This document shows positions 61,201 to 64,000 of a stretch of DNA of 64,000 bases, piece by piece. Each line of letters starts with the position of its first letter. Within the stretch, counting starts at the first letter, position 1. The position numbers and the translations under genes are program-made. The notes beneath the pieces are model-generated. The model saw only the letters and a list, made by a program, of their open reading frames with translations. It did not search any database and was not told the DNA's origin. The stretch lies in the NCBI GenBank assembly GCA_013396755.1, contig VWZF01002957.1, positions 2,258,084 to 2,322,083 of the forward strand. Direction: 5' to 3'. Source of the DNA: Sclerurus mexicanus. Its lineage: Eukaryota > Chordata > Aves > Passeriformes > Furnariidae.

Positions 61201-63957
61201 GTAAGGGAGACCTTTACCCCATCTTCCTTAGGAGTGTCAGACCTGGCAGCTGTTCTGGTGCATGGGCTTTGCTTATGGCCAGCAGCAGCCTTGTTGCTAT
61301 TCCATGACTTTTAGGAGGTCTGTCTAATATTCTTCACTGCACCTGAAAGACATATTCATGCTGAAGGCAGAATTTAGGCCATAATAATCAAAACTGTCTT
61401 TCTGAGTAATTTATGTTGTCTTTCACTGGGTTTTGTGAATACCTGTGCACATTTATTTCTGCAGTAAAGGTTGGAGAAATAGTTCGGGTACTCTCAGTAC
61501 AGGAGTTGAGGCTCGAATGTCTCCTGTTCTCAGCTGTCAGAGCTTTTGACAGAGCAGGTGCTGCTGAAAAGTGCTGTGAGCTAGTAAGCAACCTGTGCAC
61601 AGCAGTGGCTATATCACTGTGAAACAGTTAAAAGGAGATCACCATTGACTCTTCTTTTCAGGTTTTGGGGGATTTGGCACTTAAAACCTCTATCTCTTTG
61701 CTATGAGAAGTCTCTTCACCTCACTGAAGTTACTTGTCAATCTCTTTTTTATGTTAGGTAGTACATAATGCTTCTTGTAATGCTGATTAACCTCGACCTA
61801 ACAGAGTGAACCTAGCAGTCCAGCCCAATTTATGCTATGAATTACAAAGATGAATGATTCTGACTTGCCCAGTAAAGCTCTTTGAAAGCTCTTGGTTAGA
61901 AGAAATATGTAAGGCCAAGATGGATTTATTAACAAAGTACCGGGAGCAGTACAGTTTCAGACAAGATTCTTTACCAGTGTCATATGGGAGTTATCCTACA
62001 TACATTCACCCCAGGGAGGCTCTTCCTCAAATTCAGTGTACAAAATGTTCTTAAAAGCTGCTTACCTTGTGAAAAATCTGTCATGATTCTTAACCATTTA
62101 AGGATAAGAAATTGAATGTATAATGTCCTTAGAAAGCAAGACATAAAGAACTAAAATTCTGCCTCTGTGAAGGTGTTCTGACCGCATTACTATTCAGCTG
62201 CATCCTTGAAAATTTGAGTAATACTTTCTGATAGTTTCTGTGTTGCTATCCCCTCCACCCCCATATGTCTGGGTTAGATGGAGATTGCCATAATTAACGA
62301 GTTTCAAAACGTGATTACCATTCTGTTTAGATAGTTCCCATTAAAGACGGAATCATGATTTCAATCATAGTGGATGGAAGAGAGTTTTAATTTTTTTCCA
62401 GTGAATTAAGTACTCACAAAAGGCAGCATATGGGCCTTTCTTGATACTTCACACCACAGGAAAGACAGCAGCTTTGCAGTTCAAGCAAAAGGCTTGACAT
62501 CTGCCTTACTTTGTCACAGGCTGACTGACCACGTGAGTCATTTAGGGATAACAATTTAAAAAGACCTATTTAAAATTAGTTATCTACCTGTGTAGTTAGG
62601 CACTCAAATTAGCTACGTTTCAGAGTTGCAGGGTGACTGATACTTTTTGCTGCAGTAAGAAAAAATTCAAAGGTGTTTGGATTCTACTCATCTGCTTAAG
62701 GAGCTAAATATGGTTTTAGATTCAAATTGCTGAAAAATTTGGCTATTAAATGCTTTACTGTCCTTTGCAGAAATGGAATTTGGGTCCTAAAGTTTCTCTG
62801 TCTTCTGAGAATGGCTTGTTTTGCTTCATTCAGAGTCTTCATAAATTATAGCAGTAAAAAAATCAAAGGGGTAAAAAGGCTTTGGAGTCTTGCAGCCACT
62901 GGTATCAGTAAGTCCCATGATTGTATCACAAGTCTCACAGTATTTGAAGTTTTGCTTTAGTGTTCAGATACTGAATTATGTGATTTTTGCAGGACTTGCA
63001 GGCTTTTTCTTTCTTTCATGTCTTTCTTTCAATCGTGTTGTTTGTAGAGATAACTTACAAATAGGAGTACTTGAATGAAAAATGTAAGGACCAAATAAAA
63101 AAACCCTTCCATTTTATTTTTTTAAACTGTCAATCCATAGGAAGGTACTTTTCTAAATTGGAGAGCTCGTGTTGTTATTTTACGTACTGTTTTCTTCACA
63201 TATGTGTTTTTGAGAGACCACTCACTTTTCATAGTGAATAAACAAAGCAGGTTAGTTGACGTGCAAATCGAACTTTAGGAGGATATGTAAGCTATGAAGG
63301 ATTCTGACTTAGCAAAAATAGCCTTCCATGATAGTTTATTGATCCATGGTGTATCTTTTTCTTCTCTTAATATCCCACAAGCCATCCTATATTCATATAC
63401 ATACCTGGAAGGCACTTTCCAGCAGGCGGAAGCTCTTGTGAGCAAAATGATGCTTCCTCTTGAACTCGCAGGAAAACAGTTTGCTAATACCAAAATCAGT
63501 TTGTCATTAGGTTTTGAACTGGCTTCAGAGTTTTTAAGATGCTCTTTGATGGACATCAAAGCCTCAACAGAATTTGCTTTCATTATTGCTCAACTGCAAT
63601 GATTGAGCCACTGAACTTTAAAGAAAAGAAACACTAAGCAATAACCACCACATACACTCTATCTGCATTATGATCAGAATAAGAAGAAAAAAACATCCAT
63701 CAGATATTTTAGAATAGCTCCTCTAACTCGTACAAAATTTTTGATTTCATATTTTCTATTAGAACTTGAACCTTACTGGTATGCTTGTTGACAATGCTAC
63801 AGTGGGTGAATGGAACCTCCAGGGTCTTCCAAATGATGACCTTTCAATTCAGAATGGCATTCTTGTCACAAAAGCATCTAGATACCCATTGCTGATTGAT
63901 CCACAAGGTCAAGGAAAGATCTGGATTAAAAATAAGGAAAAGAAGAATGGACTTCAG
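1139..63957 (+). CDS. DNAH5: Axonemal outer-arm dynein heavy chain, DNAH5/DNAH8 class, middle part (31 exons)
   Basis: Force-generating AAA+ ATPase heavy chain of the ciliary outer dynein arm; it drives microtubule sliding in motile cilia and sperm tails. Thirty-one exons, all with AG acceptors and GT donors, splice in phase into 2167 codons. Visible in order: linker (residues 1 to about 500), AAA1 with GPAGTGKT (528-535) and CFDEF (578-582), AAA2 with GPTGAGKT (810-817), AAA3 with GEQGTAKT (1135-1142) and FIDD (1200-1203), AAA4 with GVGGSGKQ (1499-1506) and a Walker B aspartate at 1558, stalk helix 1 (1749-1842), microtubule-binding domain (1843-1970), stalk helix 2 (1971-2043) and the start of AAA5. 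The N-terminal tail, AAA6 and the C-terminal domain lie outside the window. DNAH5 is preferred from recalled stretches such as LDKAGYPEL, RTPQGNALL and LEKPGEF. DNAH8-like stretches also occur, so DNAH8 or a third paralogue remains possible. No stop or frameshift is seen. Residue numbers here and below refer to this assembled fragment. Confidence 0.93.
1573..1701 (+). CDS. DNAH5: DNAH exon 2: linker region
   Basis: Phase-0 exon of 43 codons (residues 38-80), with LSRHWGRIAQVTGH and APLLKYKEDIE, the typical dynein linker entry. An internal ATG at 1576 is not a start codon: the frame is already open from the previous exon. The donor gtacat is followed at once by an unusual T/G-rich intron tract. 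Confidence 0.92.
1702..3118 (+). other. Intron 2 with T/G-rich start
   Basis: The first ~95 bp (1715-1795) are T runs broken by G, with a GTTT-like low-complexity pattern, right after the 5' splice site. A short A-run follows at about 1855. The rest is unremarkable AT-rich intron. The preceding intron (1251-1572, 322 bp) shows nothing notable. Confidence 0.7.
3119..3318 (+). CDS. DNAH5: DNAH exon 3: linker region
   Basis: Encodes residues 81-146 plus two bases of an arginine codon. It contains DICISAVKEKDIEAKL and EDSLMILGSLMSNR, both strongly conserved in the outer-arm class. The arginine is completed across the next intron, which is only 105 bp. Confidence 0.93.
3424..3577 (+). CDS. DNAH5: DNAH exon 4: linker region
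   Basis: Completes the split arginine (147) and encodes 148-198, including YNAPFKSTIQQWV and [21 protein letters not shown], a hallmark linker motif of axonemal dyneins. The donor is gtacac; the open frame that continues past it is intron read-through. Confidence 0.95.
3578..5838 (+). other. Intron 4
   Basis: 2.3 kb intron whose only recognised content is an old CR1 remnant in its second half. Nothing recognised in the remainder. Confidence 0.6.
4700..5290 (+). mobile_element. Old CR1-like LINE remnant, sense
   Basis: Degenerate matches to the CR1 reverse transcriptase to 3' region: a 'gtggatagaggaaaaacagt...aggcttttgac' stretch (4748-4794), then 'ttaggcttgtttcgtttgaaggagagg' near 5010 and 'gcctggagaggcttctaaatctccatcactgag' near 5158. 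Heavily mutated, with no open frame. Assigned by recall of amniote CR1/L3 consensus features; limits are approximate. Confidence 0.6.
5839..6105 (+). CDS. DNAH5: DNAH exon 5: linker core
   Basis: 89 codons, residues 199-287. It contains CCVGDET, LEVCQKSLTGYLEKKR, FPRFFFVSDPALLEILGQ and SDSHTIQ, among the most conserved dynein linker sequences. In the motor this part contacts the AAA ring during the power stroke (family knowledge). Confidence 0.97.
6304..6432 (+). CDS. DNAH5: DNAH exon 6: linker
   Basis: 43 codons, residues 288-330 (AHLLSLFDNVNRVGFHEKN and SQEGERVNIIEPVLAQ). Phase 0 at both ends. The region is conserved in position but variable in sequence between DNAH5 and DNAH8. Confidence 0.95.
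6433..6841 (+). other. Intron 6
   Basis: 409 bp intron; nothing recognised beyond the splice sites. Confidence 0.6.
6842..7057 (+). CDS. DNAH5: DNAH exon 7: linker
   Basis: 72 codons, residues 331-402. It carries FPAQIGLLGIQMIWTRDAEKAL, a diagnostic axonemal dynein linker motif. Its first half (IRKTIHTIIRQASMAIND) is more divergent than I recall for mammalian relatives. Confidence 0.95.
7058..8704 (+). other. Intron 7
   Basis: 1.6 kb intron. A T-rich/G-T low-complexity stretch lies at about 7895-7965. No repeat family or gene recognised. Confidence 0.6.
8705..8851 (+). CDS. DNAH5: DNAH exon 8: linker
   Basis: 49 codons, residues 403-451: TNQKFLELLNYLIDMTT and KYETLITIHVHQKDIFDDL, near-invariant in the family. 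The acceptor (tgtgtggaaaag) has a weak pyrimidine tract, but the alignment to the family is unambiguous. Confidence 0.94.
8852..10457 (+). other. Intron 8
   Basis: 1.6 kb AT-rich intron. A 113-codon frame at 10019-10360 has no recognisable domain, reads like chance and ends just before the acceptor region. Nothing else seen. Confidence 0.6.
10458..10630 (+). CDS. DNAH5: DNAH exon 9: linker end leading into AAA1
   Basis: Residues 452-508 plus two bases of a split arginine. NIKSPSDFEWQKQSRFYF and GCTDRLVITPLTDR are the conserved join between linker and AAA1. Clear attatag acceptor. Confidence 0.96.
11304..11430 (-). mobile_element. CR1 3'-end fragment, antisense
   Basis: 'tcatagaatggtttggactggaagggacc' followed by 'ttaaagttcatctaattccacctgcc' and 'ttttccactagatcacattgct' is the reverse complement of the CR1 3' untranslated end. 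Truncated after about 125 bp. Confidence 0.85.
11855..11937 (+). mobile_element. CR1 3' tail, sense
   Basis: 'gatccttgtaggtctcttccaaatcaggatattctatgattcta' is a CR1-type 3' tail ending in the ATTCTATG-like motif. Upstream limit uncertain. Confidence 0.75.
12209..12387 (+). CDS. DNAH5: DNAH exon 10: AAA1 Walker A
   Basis: Residues 509-569. The catalytic P-loop GPAGTGKT is encoded at 12264-12287, within CYITLAQALG...GGAPAGPAGTGKTETTKD, followed by GKYVVVFNCSDQMD. AAA1 is the main ATP hydrolysis site of dynein. The exon ends one base into a glycine codon; the four-kilobase intron that follows is bridged in phase. Confidence 0.98.
12388..16371 (+). other. Intron 10
   Basis: 4 kb intron between the two AAA1 Walker exons. 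It has a T/G-rich tract at 12530-12690, a GC-rich island at 14080-14540 and a purine-rich run at 15115-15245. No exon or gene recognised. Confidence 0.6.
14080..14540. repeat. GC-rich island, possible interspersed repeat
   Basis: About 450 bp clearly richer in G and C than its surroundings, with repeated 'aggaagttcagccag' / 'aggaagctcagtcagg' phrases (near 14276 and 14342). The shape suggests a retroelement LTR or repeat fragment, but I cannot name a family. Confidence 0.35.
16372..16559 (+). CDS. DNAH5: DNAH exon 11: AAA1 Walker B
   Basis: Residues 569-631: [20 protein letters not shown] holds the Walker B pair D580-E581. The variable insert is QCKKKKKSQ, with five consecutive lysines at 604-608, more basic than the mammalian versions I recall. 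A long T-run precedes the acceptor. Confidence 0.97.
16560..17765 (+). other. Intron 11
   Basis: 1.2 kb intron; nothing recognised. Confidence 0.6.
17766..17960 (+). CDS. DNAH5: DNAH exon 12: AAA1 sensor and helical region
   Basis: 65 codons, residues 632-696: NPGYAGRQELPENLK (the AAA1 sensor asparagine loop), FRTVAMMVPD and YKLCEEQLSKQ. These are among the best conserved stretches of any dynein heavy chain. Confidence 0.97.
20134..20330 (-). mobile_element. CR1 3'-end fragment, antisense
   Basis: 'gaagggacctctggagactgacagg...gctttgaatatctccaaggactgcacagcctctttggtcaaac' is the reverse complement of the CR1 3' end. It directly abuts the CR1 endonuclease fragment at 20336, in the same orientation. 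Confidence 0.8.
20336..20994 (-). mobile_element. CR1 ORF2 endonuclease fragment, antisense, decayed
   Basis: Reverse-strand frames at 20994-20584 (136 codons) and 20603-20337 (88 codons) read as the CR1 ORF2 apurinic endonuclease start: LKCLFTKARSMKTNQEK, AAMDGYRLFTKD, then EPVESISLRIKG and a FWKGNTAEQKHSRRF motif. The frame shifts between the two, and the catalytic endonuclease residues and reverse transcriptase are absent, so it is inactive. Its direct contact with a CR1 3' end suggests one element with a large internal deletion. Confidence 0.85.
21180..21421 (+). mobile_element. CR1 3'-end fragment, sense
   Basis: 'attagatattaggaagaaattctttactgtaagg...ggaacaggttggtcag...cccatccctgaaagtgttcaaggc' running to 'accactctgtgattctatgattc' is a clear CR1 3' end with the terminal octamer repeat. 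Confidence 0.9.
22463..23560 (-). mobile_element. Old CR1 fragment, antisense
   Basis: Starts with the reverse complement of the CR1 3' end ('tagaatcagggactgcag...gttggaagggacctctagaggtc', 'gttttgaatatctccaagcatgg'). It continues through 'gccgttgcctcttttcctctca', 'tttgctggactcattctgctatg' and, near 23470, 'catctgcaaacttaatcaa', which matches the reverse transcriptase region. Many indels and no open frame. The far limit is uncertain. Confidence 0.7.
24785..24919 (+). CDS. DNAH5: DNAH exon 13: AAA1/AAA2 junction
   Basis: 45 codons, residues 697-741: VHYDFGLRNILSVLRTLG, then a variable linker (SNPQEPEKT) and VMRVLRDMNLSKL. It follows the 6.8 kb intron and joins the previous exon in phase 0, so no exon is missing by alignment. 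Confidence 0.96.
24920..25926 (+). other. Intron 13
   Basis: 1 kb AT-rich intron; nothing recognised. Confidence 0.6.
25927..26116 (+). CDS. DNAH5: DNAH exon 14: start of AAA2
   Basis: Residues 742-804 plus one base of a glycine codon: VDEDEPLFMSLINDLFPG, LDKAGYPELQ (a DNAH5-like stretch), HHPPWMLKLIQLYETQRVRH. The donor is gttagc, a departure from the usual GTA/GTG form but required by the reading frame. Confidence 0.95.
26535..26684 (+). mobile_element. tRNA-Ile-derived SINE with CR1 tail (TguSINE1-like)
   Basis: 'ggttgtgggtttgatccctgtatgggcca' (26585-26613) corresponds to the 3' half of a tRNA-Ile, with the pol III B box as gggtttgatccct. It runs directly into 'cttaagagttggactcaatgatccttgtgggtcccttccaa', a CR1-type 3' tail, and ends near 'ctctgtgatt'. 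The 5' half, which should hold the A box, is degraded and its start is approximate. This tRNA-Ile/CR1 chimera is the layout I recall for the zebra finch SINE. Confidence 0.65.
26755..26823 (+). mobile_element. CR1 tail, sense
   Basis: 'gctggaccaggggaattggacaagacaggctccggagatcccttccaacctcaaacctatg' resembles the last 70 bp of a CR1 element. Divergent; terminal octamers lost. Confidence 0.55.
28745..28962 (+). CDS. DNAH5: DNAH exon 15: AAA2 Walker A
   Basis: Residues 805-877. The P-loop is GPTGAGKT (810-817), followed by EMRMNPKAITASQMFG and TNDWTDGIFSTLWRKTLKAKK. AAA2 binds nucleotide in a mainly structural role in this family. The glycine codon split across the intron is restored as GGT. Confidence 0.97.
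28963..29850 (+). other. Intron 15
   Basis: 0.9 kb intron; nothing recognised. Confidence 0.6.
29851..30162 (+). CDS. DNAH5: DNAH exon 16: AAA2 Walker B and beyond
   Basis: 104 codons, residues 878-981: WIVLDGPVDAIWIENLNSV, LDDNKTLTLANGDRIPM and DNASPATVSRNGMVFMSSS, the last a DNAH5-like version (the form I recall for DNAH8 is ENASPATVSRMGMVY). The C-terminal part LKAWLQTLPVAYSDV is poorly conserved. Confidence 0.97.
32234..32253. repeat. (TA)n microsatellite
   Basis: Ten uninterrupted TA dinucleotides, likely length-variable between individuals. Confidence 0.9.
32990..33080 (-). mobile_element. Old CR1/L3-type fragment, antisense
   Basis: 'aacatcctgtcctgaagagtccagtgagttccatagtgattatgca' resembles the antisense of an ancient amniote CR1/L3 3' region. 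Short and divergent; assignment by recall. Confidence 0.45.
33728..33812 (+). mobile_element. CR1 3' tail, sense
   Basis: 'tggcatccctgcccatggtggggtgatgaaac...aggtcccttacgacccaacccattctatgattctatg' is a CR1 3' end including two ATTCTATG octamers. Confidence 0.85.
34638..34700 (+). mobile_element. CR1 3' tail, sense
   Basis: 'gcattggactcaatgatccttgtaggtcccttccaacttgg' followed by 'cttctgtgattctctga'. A CR1-type tail with a degenerate end. Confidence 0.8.
35105..35194 (+). CDS. DNAH5: DNAH exon 17: AAA2/AAA3 linker
   Basis: 30 codons, residues 982-1011 (DVMDFVFSAVTPKMSILECM, then IKQAIDLLQ). Supported by its position after the 4.9 kb intron, by exact length agreement with the recalled human protein across this join, and by intact splice sites. 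Confidence 0.88.
35195..35292 (+). other. 98-bp mini-intron (intron 17)
   Basis: Whole intron from gtagat to tgctttgcag, near the lower size limit for vertebrate introns, while its neighbour upstream is 4.9 kb. It removes no coding sequence out of phase. Confidence 0.9.
35293..35529 (+). CDS. DNAH5: DNAH exon 18: AAA2/AAA3 region
   Basis: 79 codons, residues 1012-1090: HLARLFIFAVMWSAGALLE and CGQWEHWSKR. It lies only 98 bp after the previous exon. Variable in this family between those two motifs. The donor is gtttgt. Confidence 0.93.
35530..36030 (+). other. Intron 18
   Basis: 501 bp intron; nothing recognised. Confidence 0.6.
36031..36198 (+). CDS. DNAH5: DNAH exon 19: AAA3 Walker A
   Basis: 56 codons, residues 1091-1146: PEYIYPKDSVPEYTSILVPN, then GKAVLLIGEQGTAKT with the AAA3 P-loop at 1135-1142. 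AAA3 is a regulatory nucleotide site gating the power stroke (family knowledge). Confidence 0.97.
36199..39702 (+). other. Intron 19
   Basis: 3.5 kb intron. A moderately GC-rich unassigned stretch lies at about 37030-37450, a GC-rich repeat at 38030-38610 and a short (AT)n at 39050-39064. No exon or gene supported. Confidence 0.6.
38030..38610. repeat. GC-rich dispersed repeat with ~40-bp internal units
   Basis: Abrupt GC-rich block in AT-rich intron. Three degenerate units start with 'catgggctg' at 38182, 38221 and 38263 (spacing 39 and 42 bp), followed by a pyrimidine run (38360-38380). It resembles an avian interspersed repeat, possibly part of an endogenous-retrovirus LTR, by recall only. 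A 152-codon reverse-strand frame here is of low complexity and is not called as a gene. Confidence 0.5.
39703..39909 (+). CDS. DNAH5: DNAH exon 20: AAA3 Walker B
   Basis: 69 codons, residues 1147-1215: LNFSSATLPNMFQRSIESY, MGTTYGPPAGKKMTVFIDD and NMPVINEWGDQ. The Walker B reads FIDD (D1202-D1203), as is normal for AAA3 of outer-arm chains. AGKK is the DNAH5-like form. Confidence 0.97.
39910..40877 (+). other. Intron 20
   Basis: About 1 kb intron, a third of it a sense CR1 fragment. A T-run precedes the acceptor. Confidence 0.65.
40325..40675 (+). mobile_element. CR1 fragment, sense
   Basis: 'ctgagggaactggggttgttgagccttgagtaaag', 'gatctctacaaatgcctgaaaggagg', 'ggggaaatgagctcaagttgcacca' and 'ctggctgtccagggaagtggtggagtcaccatccctggagg' run in order through the CR1 C-terminal ORF2 and 3' UTR. 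The true 3' end is missing. Confidence 0.9.
40878..41207 (+). CDS. DNAH5: DNAH exon 21: AAA3
   Basis: 110 codons, residues 1216-1325: [40 protein letters not shown] and FTIYNCTLPSNSSIDKIF. The C-terminal third (EGYFCEQRHFPAEICK) is divergent. The acceptor follows a long T-run. Confidence 0.97.
41208..42432 (+). other. Intron 21
   Basis: 1.2 kb intron with short AT dinucleotide-rich runs at about 41430-41470; nothing else recognised. Confidence 0.6.
42433..42639 (+). CDS. DNAH5: DNAH exon 22: AAA3 helical region
   Basis: 69 codons, residues 1326-1394: MLPTPAKFHYIFNLRDLSRI, WQGILTVTSDVC and HECRRVIADRFI. The ATG at its first codon is internal, since the frame enters open from the previous exon. 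Confidence 0.97.
42640..42726 (+). other. 87-bp mini-intron (intron 22)
   Basis: Whole intron from gtaagc to gttgttgtag, the shortest in the window, between two phase-0 AAA3 exons. Confidence 0.9.
42727..42969 (+). CDS. DNAH5: DNAH exon 23: AAA3/AAA4 junction
   Basis: 81 codons, residues 1395-1475: FYFVDFLRDVPEATGDEPDD (the GDEP form recalls DNAH8), PKIYEPVPSLNYLAERLQ and YNETVRGSKMDLVFFK. The intron before it is only 87 bp. Confidence 0.95.
42970..43757 (+). other. Intron 23
   Basis: 0.8 kb intron; nothing recognised. Confidence 0.6.
43758..43912 (+). CDS. DNAH5: DNAH exon 24: AAA4 Walker A
   Basis: Residues 1476-1526 plus two bases of arginine: IIRTPQGNALLVGVGGSGKQ, then SLTRLASYIAGYESFQITLT. 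P-loop at 1499-1506. RTPQGN matches the DNAH5 form; I recall RTSCGN for DNAH8. Confidence 0.97.
43913..46088 (+). other. Intron 24
   Basis: 2.2 kb intron. An A-rich run at 44618-44660 (aaacaaacaaacaaaaa...) could be a decayed poly-A tail, but no retroelement body is recognisable upstream. Confidence 0.6.
46089..46753 (+). CDS. DNAH5: DNAH exon 25: AAA4 body (largest exon)
   Basis: 665 nt, residues 1527-1748 and one base of glycine. Contains LYRTAGQKGKGVVFIFTD with Walker B D1558, SGEVSNLFARDEIDEIT, NLHVVLCFSPVGEKFR, FPGLISGCTMDWFQRWPKDA and RRRTFVTPKSYLYFIGGYK, leading to the base of the stalk. It is about twice the length of the next-largest exon. The upstream ATG at 46054 is intronic. Confidence 0.98.
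46754..47287 (+). other. Intron 25
   Basis: 534 bp intron; nothing recognised. The next intron (47569-47934, 366 bp) likewise. Confidence 0.6.
47288..47568 (+). CDS. DNAH5: DNAH exon 26: stalk coiled-coil helix 1
   Basis: Residues 1749-1842, almost entirely A/E/K/V-rich heptad sequence (ELAMKEKDLAVASKKADEVL, VKDKAQAIVDDIAIDKAAAE, PALEEAKAAL). This is the ascending helix that carries the microtubule-binding domain. The donor gtcagg is non-consensus at +3. Confidence 0.97.
47935..48150 (+). CDS. DNAH5: DNAH exon 27: microtubule-binding domain, N-terminal half
   Basis: 72 codons, residues 1843-1914: TIKPSDIATVRKLGKPPHLI, MRIMDCVLLLFQRKV, KPSWTEAQKLM and FLSMLLTFQK. Family members I recall read FPKD at the exon junction; here it is FQKD, split across the intron. 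Confidence 0.96.
48151..50821 (+). other. Intron 27
   Basis: 2.7 kb intron inside the microtubule-binding domain; nothing recognised beyond A/T runs. Confidence 0.6.
50822..50989 (+). CDS. DNAH5: DNAH exon 28: microtubule-binding domain, C-terminal half
   Basis: 56 codons, residues 1915-1970: ETVELLEPYLDMEDYN, AKKVCGNVAGLCSWTQAMAY and INKEVLPLK. VCGN.AGLCSW marks the last helices of the domain before the descending stalk helix. Confidence 0.96.
56193..56534. repeat. Inverted-repeat element, MITE-like
   Basis: Left arm 'gtgcagggctctttctggatc' (56193 on) and right arm ending 'gatccagaaagagccctgcac' (to 56534) are perfect reverse complements over 21 bp. The imperfect pairing continues through 'aagaaaggcc' and 'taactgctttaa', so each arm is about 75 bp. 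No open frame between the arms and no clear target-site duplication seen. Confidence 0.75.
57005..57222. repeat. Tandem duplication, 131-bp period
   Basis: 'aacatacatgtacactgcttcactggttagtacatatgtgcttctctaattccctgctcacagacct' occurs at 57010 and again at 57141, nearly identical (the copies differ just after 'agacct'), separated by 'aaatacaaattgaaatac'-type short repeats. The high identity suggests a recent duplication. Confidence 0.9.
57279..57300. repeat. (TC)n microsatellite
   Basis: Eleven uninterrupted TC dinucleotides followed by a T-run. Confidence 0.95.
58291..58509 (+). CDS. DNAH5: DNAH exon 29: stalk coiled-coil helix 2
   Basis: 73 codons, residues 1971-2043: ANLALQEGRLAAAQTELNSA, QIQLDEKQMELDEVQ, EACRRKMNNATALIEGLGGEK. 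Heptad-rich descending helix. LQEGRLA recalls DNAH8 rather than DNAH5. It follows the longest intron of the window (7.3 kb). Confidence 0.96.
58510..60277 (+). other. Intron 29
   Basis: 1.8 kb intron, nearly half of it an antisense CR1 ORF2 fragment. Confidence 0.65.
59270..60010 (-). mobile_element. CR1 ORF2 endonuclease fragment, antisense
   Basis: 'accagttctttcttgtctgcaagtctgaggttcagca', 'aggattgcttgtgtcttgctttgttgtcccttcagaagat', 'taattctaacccataagctctcaactgg' and 'tacaagcacttgagagaggtgca' occur in the order expected for the reverse complement of the CR1 endonuclease region. Several indels; no long open frame on the reverse strand. Assigned by recall of the avian consensus. Confidence 0.75.
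60278..60454 (+). CDS. DNAH5: DNAH exon 30: stalk end and start of AAA5
   Basis: 59 codons, residues 2044-2102: LRWTASSKNFQNQITNLVGN, LLATGFLSYSGPFNQEYRNL, LLLLWKKEMDNNKIPYSN. The conserved entry from stalk to AAA5. Consensus donor gtaagt. Confidence 0.95.
60455..63762 (+). other. Intron 30
   Basis: 3.3 kb intron. Overlapping 102-codon frames on both strands at 63275-63602 have no domain I recognise. Nothing else classified. Confidence 0.6.
63763..63957 (+). CDS. DNAH5: DNAH exon 31: AAA5
   Basis: 65 codons, residues 2103-2167: GEWNLQGLPNDDLSIQNGIL, VTKASRYPLLIDPQGQGKIW. Last exon in the window; the open frame continues beyond 64000 after the donor gtaaat. AAA5 is a structural, non-hydrolysing module. 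Confidence 0.96.
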
Positions 63958-64000
63958 GTAAATAGCTAATTTACATTTTTTTTCTGTGTGTGTCATTTCA

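Noticed and set aside
1..64000. CRISPR arrays, operons, prokaryotic systems
   Set aside because: Intron-rich vertebrate DNA with no such structures.

Overview
The window is vertebrate nuclear DNA, most likely from a bird and possibly a songbird. It has long AT-rich introns with GT-AG splice sites. CR1 LINE fragments of several ages occur on both strands, some ending in the typical CR1 3' motif (ATTCTATG-like octamers). One short element looks like a tRNA-Ile head joined to a CR1 tail, which is the TguSINE1 architecture I recall from passerines. The species call is inference. The CR1 calls come from sequence I recognise by eye, not from a search.

One gene fills the window on the + strand: an axonemal dynein heavy chain of the outer-arm DNAH5/DNAH8 (gamma-type) class. 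I find 31 consecutive coding exons, from 1139-1250 to 63763-63957. Each has an AG acceptor and a GT donor, and the phases join without a break into 2167 codons (6502 nt). Neither end of the gene is present. From memory of the family (about 4600 residues), this is roughly the middle half. In order, the exons encode the distal tail/linker (1139 to about 10630), AAA1 (12209-17960), AAA2 (about 24785-30162), AAA3 (about 36031-42969), AAA4 (43758-46753), stalk helix 1 (47288-47568), the microtubule-binding domain (47935-50989), stalk helix 2 (58291-58509) and the start of AAA5 (60278-63957). All four Walker A loops (GPAGTGKT, GPTGAGKT, GEQGTAKT, GVGGSGKQ) are intact and I see no frameshift or stop, so the copy looks functional. 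I favour DNAH5, but some stretches read more like DNAH8, so the paralogue call is provisional.

Everything else is intronic. 1-12 kb: compact linker exons, one old sense CR1 (about 4700-5290) and two CR1 tails. 12-30 kb: AAA1/AAA2 exons split by long introns; the 6.8 kb intron at 17961-24784 holds a cluster of three CR1 insertions. 30-43 kb: a 5 kb intron, then the AAA3 exons, two introns under 100 bp, and a GC-rich repeat near 38.0-38.6 kb. 43-64 kb: AAA4, stalk and AAA5 exons. The 7.3 kb intron at 50990-58290 holds a 342 bp inverted-repeat element and a recent 131 bp tandem duplication, and a CR1 endonuclease fragment lies at 59.3-60.0 kb.

I found no second protein-coding gene, RNA gene, CRISPR array or new biological system that I can defend. 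The most useful leads are the paralogue question, the altered microtubule-binding-domain motif, the tRNA-derived SINE and the inverted-repeat element.
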